From contig NZ_CAMICL010000030.1 of NCBI RefSeq assembly GCF_946221105.1, positions 1 to 26,166 on the forward strand: 26,166 nt of DNA. The letters run 5' to 3'. How positions within the stretch are numbered: position 1 is the first letter of the stretch; each line of letters begins with the position of its first letter. Positions 21,973-26,166 of the stretch are shown here, in pieces. A program made the position numbers and the translations under genes. The notes under the pieces are model-generated. The model was not told the DNA's origin, did no database searches, and saw only the letters and a list, made by a program, of their open reading frames with translations. Source of the DNA: an uncultured Corynebacterium sp. (GTDB taxonomy: Bacteria > Actinomycetota > Actinomycetes > Mycobacteriales > Mycobacteriaceae).

Positions 21973-23389
21973 AAGGACAAAGATCGTCTGCACCCTCGGC
22001 CCGGCTGTAGCCAGCAAGGATGCGATTTTGGGACTCGTGCGCGACGGCATGGACGTGGCGCGTTTGAACTTCTCGCACGGCGACTACCCGGACCACGAAC
22101 AGAATTACCGCTGGGTCCGCGAGGCCACCGACGAAACCGGCCACGCCGTGGGCATCCTGGCGGACCTGCAGGGGCCGAAGATCCGCCTCGGCCGCTTCGA
22201 AGGCGACGGCAAGACCTACTGGGAAACCGGCGAGACTGTCCGCATCACCGTGGACGACGTCGAAGGCACGCACGACCGCGTGTCCACCACCTACAAGCAG
22301 CTCGCCCAGGACGCGAAGCCGGGTGACCGCCTGCTCGTGGACGACGGCAAAGTTGGCCTGGTCTGCACCGAGGTTGACGGCAACGACGTGGTCTGCCGCG
22401 TCACCGAGGGCGGCCCGGTGTCCAACAACAAGGGTGTCTCGCTTCCGGGCATGGACATCTCCGTGCCGGCGCTGAGCGAGAAGGACAAGGCTGATCTGCG
22501 CTTCGCGCTCGAGCTCGGCGTGGACATTATCGCCCTGTCGTTCGTGCGTTCTCCGGCGGATGTGGAGCAGGTCCACGAGATCATGGATGAGGTCGGCCGG
22601 CGTGTGCCTGTCGTCGCCAAGCTTGAAAAGCCCGAGGCTGTGGACGCGCTGGAATCCATCATCCTCGCGTTCGACGCAGTGATGGTCGCCCGCGGCGACC
22701 TGGGCGTGGAGATCCCGCTCGAGCAGGTCCCGGCGGTGCAAAAGCGCGTGATCCAGATTGCGCGCGAGAATGCCAAGCCCGTGATCGTCGCTACGCAGAT
22801 GCTCGACTCCATGATTGAGAACTCGCGCCCGACGCGCGCCGAGGCGTCTGATGTGGCCAACGCGGTGCTTGACGGCGCGGACGGCGTCATGCTCTCGGGC
22901 GAGACGTCTGTGGGCGTGGATCCGCACAACGTGGTGCGCACCATGAGCCGCATCGTCCGCTCCGCCGAGACCATGGGCAGCGTGCCGCCGCTGAACCACA
23001 TCCCGCGCACGAAGCGCGGCGTGGTGTCTTACTCGGCCAATGACATCGCGGACCGCCTCAACGCGCGCGCGATTGTCACGTTCACCACCTCCGGCGACAC
23101 CGCCCGCCGTGTGGCGCGCCTGCACCCGGACCTGCCGCTTCTGGTGTTCACGCCGGTGCAGCAGGTGCGCTCCCAGCTGGCCATGACATGGGGCGCGGAG
23201 ACGTTCCTGTGCGAGCAGGTCCACAGCACCGACGACATGATCAAGGTGGTGGACCGCCAGCTGCTGGCCATGGAGCAGTACAAGGAGGGCGACACCATGG
23301 TCGTCGTCGCGGGCACCCCGCCGGGTGTCGCGGGCACGACGAACACCATCCACGTGCACCAGCTCGGCGAGGACACGCGCCGGCAGTAA
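21965..23389 (+). CDS. pyk: Pyruvate kinase
   Basis: Pyruvate kinase makes pyruvate and ATP from phosphoenolpyruvate and ADP, the last step of glycolysis. The 474-residue protein begins MDRRTKIVCTLGPAVASKDA and shows the expected motifs: VARLNFSHGD (Arg33, Asn35, Ser37), the B domain around LLVDDGKVGL, VVAKLEKPEAV with catalytic Lys219 and metal-binding Glu221, and VMVARGDLGVEIP with metal-binding Asp245. SGETSVGVDPHNVVRTM and an allosteric C-terminal domain with FTTSGDTARRVARLHP follow. It closely resembles the C. glutamicum enzyme of about 475 residues. The GTG at 21965 overlaps the lgt end by 8 bases and has a GTGAGG ribosome site about 10 bases upstream. Upstream in-frame starts (ATG 21935, GTG, TTG) lie within lgt and are less likely. 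Confidence 0.96.
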   Translation: MDRRTKIVCTLGPAVASKDAILGLVRDGMDVARLNFSHGDYPDHEQNYRWVREATDETGHAVGILADLQGPKIRLGRFEGDGKTYWETGETVRITVDDVEGTHDRVSTTYKQLAQDAKPGDRLLVDDGKVGLVCTEVDGNDVVCRVTEGGPVSNNKGVSLPGMDISVPALSEKDKADLRFALELGVDIIALSFVRSPADVEQVHEIMDEVGRRVPVVAKLEKPEAVDALESIILAFDAVMVARGDLGVEIPLEQVPAVQKRVIQIARENAKPVIVATQMLDSMIENSRPTRAEASDVANAVLDGADGVMLSGETSVGVDPHNVVRTMSRIVRSAETMGSVPPLNHIPRTKRGVVSYSANDIADRLNARAIVTFTTSGDTARRVARLHPDLPLLVFTPVQQVRSQLAMTWGAETFLCEQVHSTDDMIKVVDRQLLAMEQYKEGDTMVVVAGTPPGVAGTTNTIHVHQLGEDTRRQ

Positions 23390-23394
23390 CCGGT

Positions 23395-23400
23395 TACGCT
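23395..23400 (+). promoter_or_regulatory. -10 box for leaderless UvrA-like gene
   Basis: TACGCT ends 7 bases before the ATG at 23408, right after the pyk stop. No ribosome site is present. It favours the ATG over the GTG at 23402, which would lie 1 base from the box. Confidence 0.55.
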
Positions 23401-23407
23401 GGTGGGC

Positions 23408-25834
23408 ATGCCAGAAACCGGAATTGAAGTTCGCGACGCCCACCTGCACAACCTCCGCAATGTGGATGTGGACATCCCCCGCGGCACTCTCGTTGCGGTA
23501 ACCGGTGTGTCAGGCTCCGGCAAGTCCTCGCTCGCGTTCGGCACCATCCACGGCGAGGGTCAGCGCCGCTACCTCGAGTCGGTGGCGCCGTTTGCCCGCC
23601 GCCTGATCGGCTCGGCCGTGGACCCGCAGGTCGGTTCCGTGGAGGGGCTGCCGCCGACGGTGGCGCTGGAGCAGTCCACCTCCGGCGGCGGCGCGCGCTC
23701 GACCGTGGGTACCGTCTCCGCGCTGTCCAACAGCATCCGTTTGCTGTACTCGCGCGCCGGCGACAACCCGAAGGGGCTGTACTCCGACTCGTTTTCCCCG
23801 AACACGCCCGAGGGCATGTGCCCGACGTGCCAGGGCACCGGCGTGGTGCACGAGCCCACCGAGGCATCGATGGTGCCGGACCCGACGCTGTCCATCGAGG
23901 ACGGCGCGATCCAGGCCTGGCCGGGCGCCTGGGCAGGCAAAAACTTCCATGACATTCTGGCCACACTCGGCTACGACCTGGATTCGCCCTGGCAGGACCT
24001 GCCGAAGGAAGACCGCGAGTGGATCCTGTTCACCGAGGAGCGCCCCGTGGTCACCGTAAAGCCACTGCGCGGCGAGGACCAGATCCAGCGCAACTACAAG
24101 GGCACGTGGCGCTCCGTGGCGTCGTATCTGACCAACACGCTCGCCGAGACCCAGTCCGACACCCTGCGCAAACGCGTGCTTTCTTACATGGAGTCGCGCG
24201 TGTGCGAGACCTGCCACGGCCGCCGCCTCAACCCGGAAGCCCTCAAGGTCACCTACGCGGGGATGCCTATCGACGAGCTCGGCGCCCTGCCGCTCGACCA
24301 GGTCCACGAGGTGCTGGCCGCGCAGGAGCCGTCCGAAGGTTCGGCCGAGGACCTGCTGCTCAAGCAGATCCTGACCGCGCTGCAATCCGCGCTCGACCTG
24401 GGGCTTGCGCACCTGAGCCTGGACCGCCCCGCGCCGACCCTGTCCGCGGGCGAGCTGCAGCGCATCCGCCTGTCCGCCCAGCTGCGCTCGGGCCTGTTCG
24501 GCGTGGCGTACGTGCTGGACGAGCCGTCCGCCGGCCTGCACCCCGCCGAGCGCGGAGCCGTGCTGGACATCTGCCGCCGCTTCATCGATGCTGGCAACTC
24601 GGTCCTGCTGGTCGAACACGACATGGAACTCGTCGCCCAAACCGACTGGCTCGTGGACGTCGGCCCGCTCGCCGGCGAGCGCGGCGGCGAGGTGGTCTAC
24701 TCCGGCCCTACCAGCGACTACACCGGCGACGCACCCACCGCGAAGGCGCTGGCGAACCGGGCACTTTCGCCCAACGACGACCCGCGCACCGCCAACGGGG
24801 AACTAGTGCTTTCTGGCGTCTCAGCCCGCTCCATCGAGGGGCTGGACGTCTCCTTCGGGATGGGCCAGTTCACCGCGGTGGCCGGTGTGTCCGGCTCCGG
24901 CAAGTCCACCTTGGTCAGCACCGTGCTCGCCGGGGTGCTCCGCGACGCCGCGTCCACCGTTGTCGAGGAAGAGGACGACTCTGCGGGTGATGCGGGGGCG
25001 GGGGAGGCCGGATGGACCGTCGATAGGCAAGAAGGCTTCGACGCGGTGAGCCGAGTCGTGCAGATCACCCAGAAGCCCATCGGGCGCACGCCGCGCTCGA
25101 CGCTGGCCACCTACACCGGGCTTTTCGACGGTGTGCGCAAACTGTTCGCCGGCACCGACGAGGCGAAGCGGCGCAAGTGGACCGTGTCGCGTTTTTCCTA
25201 CAACGTGAAGCAAGGGCAGTGCCCGACCTGCGGCGGTGCAGGCAAGATCGAGGTGGAGCTGGTGTTCCTGCCTGGGTCGTACACCACCTGCCCCGACTGC
25301 GGCGGCGCGCGCTACAACGACGAGACCCTCGAGGTGACCTGGGAGGGCCTCACCATCGCGCAGGTGCTGGAGCTAACTGTCGACGAAGCCGCGGACGTGT
25401 TCGCCGACGAGCCCAAGATCCTGCGCGCCGTCGAGACCCTGCAGGCGGTGGGGCTGGGCTACCTGCGCCTCGGCCAGGGCGCGCCCGAGCTTTCCGGCGG
25501 CGAGGCGCAGCGCATCAAGTTGGCCACCGAGCTGCAGCGCTCCCGCAACTCGCGCCGGGGCCACACCGTGTACCTGCTGGACGAGCCCACCACCGGCCTG
25601 CACCCCGCCGACGTGGCGCTGTTGGTGACGGAGCTCAACGGTCTTGTCGACGCTGGCCAAACCGTGGTCGTGGTCGAACACGAACTGTCCGTGATCGCGC
25701 AAGCCGACCGCGTGATCGAGATGGGCCCCGGCGCCGGCGCAGAGGGCGGACAGGTGGTCGCCACCGGCACCCCCGCCGAGCTGGCGGAGCGCGACACCGC
25801 AACCGGGAAGGTGCTGGCCGGGCGTTCGGCGTAG
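23408..25834 (+). CDS. Short UvrA-type ABC ATPase (UvrA paralogue, DrrC-like class)
   Basis: The 808-residue protein has two tandem ABC ATPase modules of the UvrA type. The first has Walker A GVSGSGKSS (33-41), zinc-type CPTCQGTG and CETCHGRR pairs, signature LSAGELQRIRLSAQL and Walker B VLDEPSAGLHP. The second has GVSGSGKST, CPTCGGAGKIEVELVFLPGS then CPDCGGARYN, signature LSGGEAQRIKLATEL and LLDEPTTGLHP. It is about 140 residues shorter than housekeeping UvrA. The segment between the first Walker A region and the first zinc pair is short, so the UvrB-interaction domain appears missing. Such short paralogues include DrrC-like proteins linked to tolerance of DNA-binding drugs, so a role outside the standard UvrABC pathway is likely. 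It has its own leaderless -10 box after pyk. A 16-bp palindrome begins 20 bases after its stop. Confidence 0.88.
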   Translation: MPETGIEVRDAHLHNLRNVDVDIPRGTLVAVTGVSGSGKSSLAFGTIHGEGQRRYLESVAPFARRLIGSAVDPQVGSVEGLPPTVALEQSTSGGGARSTVGTVSALSNSIRLLYSRAGDNPKGLYSDSFSPNTPEGMCPTCQGTGVVHEPTEASMVPDPTLSIEDGAIQAWPGAWAGKNFHDILATLGYDLDSPWQDLPKEDREWILFTEERPVVTVKPLRGEDQIQRNYKGTWRSVASYLTNTLAETQSDTLRKRVLSYMESRVCETCHGRRLNPEALKVTYAGMPIDELGALPLDQVHEVLAAQEPSEGSAEDLLLKQILTALQSALDLGLAHLSLDRPAPTLSAGELQRIRLSAQLRSGLFGVAYVLDEPSAGLHPAERGAVLDICRRFIDAGNSVLLVEHDMELVAQTDWLVDVGPLAGERGGEVVYSGPTSDYTGDAPTAKALANRALSPNDDPRTANGELVLSGVSARSIEGLDVSFGMGQFTAVAGVSGSGKSTLVSTVLAGVLRDAASTVVEEEDDSAGDAGAGEAGWTVDRQEGFDAVSRVVQITQKPIGRTPRSTLATYTGLFDGVRKLFAGTDEAKRRKWTVSRFSYNVKQGQCPTCGGAGKIEVELVFLPGSYTTCPDCGGARYNDETLEVTWEGLTIAQVLELTVDEAADVFADEPKILRAVETLQAVGLGYLRLGQGAPELSGGEAQRIKLATELQRSRNSRRGHTVYLLDEPTTGLHPADVALLVTELNGLVDAGQTVVVVEHELSVIAQADRVIEMGPGAGAEGGQVVATGTPAELAERDTATGKVLAGRSA

Positions 25835-25854
25835 GTGGCCGTCGGTGGGGGCGA

Positions 25855-25870
25855 CTATGCAGCTGCATAG
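25855..25870. repeat. 16-bp palindrome, copy 1
   Basis: CTATGCAGCTGCATAG is a perfect palindrome 20 bases after the stop of the UvrA-like gene. As RNA it folds to a 6-7 bp stem with an AGCT loop. It has no T-run, and its surroundings are GC-rich. Confidence 0.9.
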
Positions 25871-25983
25871 CCGCGGAGCTGGTGTTCGCGTGGTTCGTTG
25901 GAGTGGCCGACTAAACGAAACGTGCAAAAGTTGACAAATGGTACGGTAGTCCAGGTTTAACGGCGCAGGTCAGGAGCTTATAA

Positions 25984-26052
25984 GTGTTGCCGCATGTAAA
26001 TTCGTACAAAACCGAGCGGGCAAGCGGCTCGAATTACTATGCCGCTGCATAG
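25984..26052 (+). CDS. Possible 22-codon leader ORF ending in palindrome copy 2
   Basis: A GTG at 25984 lies 7 bases after AGGAG (25972-25976) and opens a 22-codon frame reading MLPHVNSYKTERASGSNYYA then AA. It stops at a TAG formed by the last bases of palindrome copy 2. The ribosome site and spacing are good, but such a short frame can arise by chance and no conservation can be judged here. If real, it could be a leader peptide. Confidence 0.2.
   Translation: MLPHVNSYKTERASGSNYYAAA
26037..26052. repeat. 16-bp palindrome, copy 2 (CGCT centre)
   Basis: CTATGCCGCTGCATAG has the same 6-base arms as the other copies, but its centre is CGCT. It is the exact reverse complement of copy 3, whose centre lies 34 bp downstream. 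Confidence 0.9.
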
Positions 26053-26070
26053 TCCCGGTACCGGGGTTCG

Positions 26071-26086
26071 CTATGCAGCGGCATAG
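26071..26086. repeat. 16-bp palindrome, copy 3 (AGCG centre)
   Basis: CTATGCAGCGGCATAG is the mirror of copy 2. Between copies 2 and 3 is an 18-base spacer holding the palindrome CCCGGTACCGGG, so 26037-26086 is a nested inverted repeat. Confidence 0.9.
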
Positions 26087-26103
26087 TTCTTCAAGTCGAA
26101 TCG

Positions 26104-26125
26104 ACTATGCAGCTGCATAGTTTTT
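26104..26125 (+). terminator. Possible terminator formed by palindrome copy 4
   Basis: ACTATGC and GCATAGT can form a 7-bp stem with an AGCT loop, followed directly by a T-run (to 26125). The stem is short and only moderately GC-rich, and no well-supported gene lies directly upstream, so the call is tentative. Confidence 0.35.
26105..26120. repeat. 16-bp palindrome, copy 4
   Basis: CTATGCAGCTGCATAG is identical to copy 1, and its centre lies exactly 34 bp after copy 3. The 18-base spacer before it carries a near-palindrome, AGTCGAATCGACT (26094-26106). Confidence 0.9.
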
Positions 26126-26166
26126 GTGGTTGGCGATCCGCCTTGGGGGAGGTTGGTTCGGCATTG

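Larger units (their letters stand above)
25835..26166. other. Right-end intergenic region with four copies of a 16-bp palindrome
   Basis: This 332-base stretch holds no convincing gene. It is visibly richer in A and T than the coding DNA. It contains four copies of CTATGCnGCnGCATAG, a TTGACA hexamer at 25931-25936 with only weak -10 candidates, a TATAAG hexamer at 25979-25984, a palindrome CCCGGTACCGGG near 26054-26065 and a T-run after the last copy. A GGGGGAGG stretch near 26145 could be the ribosome site of a gene starting at or beyond the right edge. Confidence 0.8.

Noticed and set aside
21824..23449. A 541-codon minus-strand frame opposite pyk
   Set aside because: The pyk frame has all catalytic motifs; the antisense product is His/Asp/Arg-rich without domain features.
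25931..25960. TTGACA with GGTTTA or GTTTAA as a confident promoter
   Set aside because: The -35 is perfect, but the -10 candidates match the consensus poorly, so it is only mentioned within the region description.
26037..26120. CRISPR array from the regularly spaced repeats
   Set aside because: Repeats are only 16 bp and spacers 18 bp, there are only three phased copies, the repeat centre varies and no cas gene is present.

Overview
The window is chromosomal DNA of a high-GC actinobacterium, almost certainly a Corynebacterium. The evidence is the gene content and order (a TIGR02234-type Trp-associated membrane protein, then trpC, lgt and pyk; glgX, treY and ilvA nearby), the close match of IlvA and pyruvate kinase to the corynebacterial proteins as I remember them, and many start codons sitting 6-8 bases after a TAnnnT -10 box, as in leaderless actinobacterial transcripts. 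No rRNA, tRNA, transposase, phage gene or CRISPR array was seen.

Layout. (1) 1-2954, minus strand: three exported proteins in tandem. These are a 619-residue choice-of-anchor-I beta-propeller-like protein and two short Thr/Pro-rich surface proteins, the last cut by the window edge. (2) 3081-5666, plus strand: ilvA (threonine dehydratase), a YigZ/IMPACT-family protein, a small two-helix membrane protein and an S4-domain RNA-binding protein. (3) 13850-5668, minus strand: a TetR-type regulator, glgX (glycogen debranching), a DEDDh exonuclease with a BRCT domain, an unknown protein, treY (maltooligosyl trehalose synthase) and a small alarmone synthetase (RelS-like). Genes overlap or nearly touch, but several carry their own -10 box. 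(4) 14095-15347, plus: a lipoprotein behind a hairpin-rich leader, then a DUF2567-like membrane protein. On the minus strand (16390-15344) lies a protein with two YbjN-like halves. (5) 16492-21972, plus: a small membrane protein, an MFS permease, a HisH-like protein that has lost its catalytic cysteine, an inositol-monophosphatase-family enzyme, the TIGR02234-type membrane protein, a divergent TrpC paralogue and lgt. In C. glutamicum, as I recall it, this stretch is interleaved with hisD, C, B, A, F and I; none of those is present here. (6) 21965-25834, plus: pyk and a short UvrA-type ABC ATPase. (7) 25835-26166: a non-coding end carrying four copies of a 16-bp palindrome (consensus CTATGCnGCnGCATAG). 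Three of them are spaced exactly 34 bp apart, two are exact mirror images, and the last is followed by a T-run.

The most interesting signals are the palindrome cluster at the right end, and the eroded histidine locus in which a HisH-like and a TrpC-like protein persist as intact reading frames while key active-site residues are changed. The glycogen/trehalose genes share a compact block with an alarmone synthetase, suggesting linked storage and stress physiology; treZ, the usual partner of treY, is not in the window.
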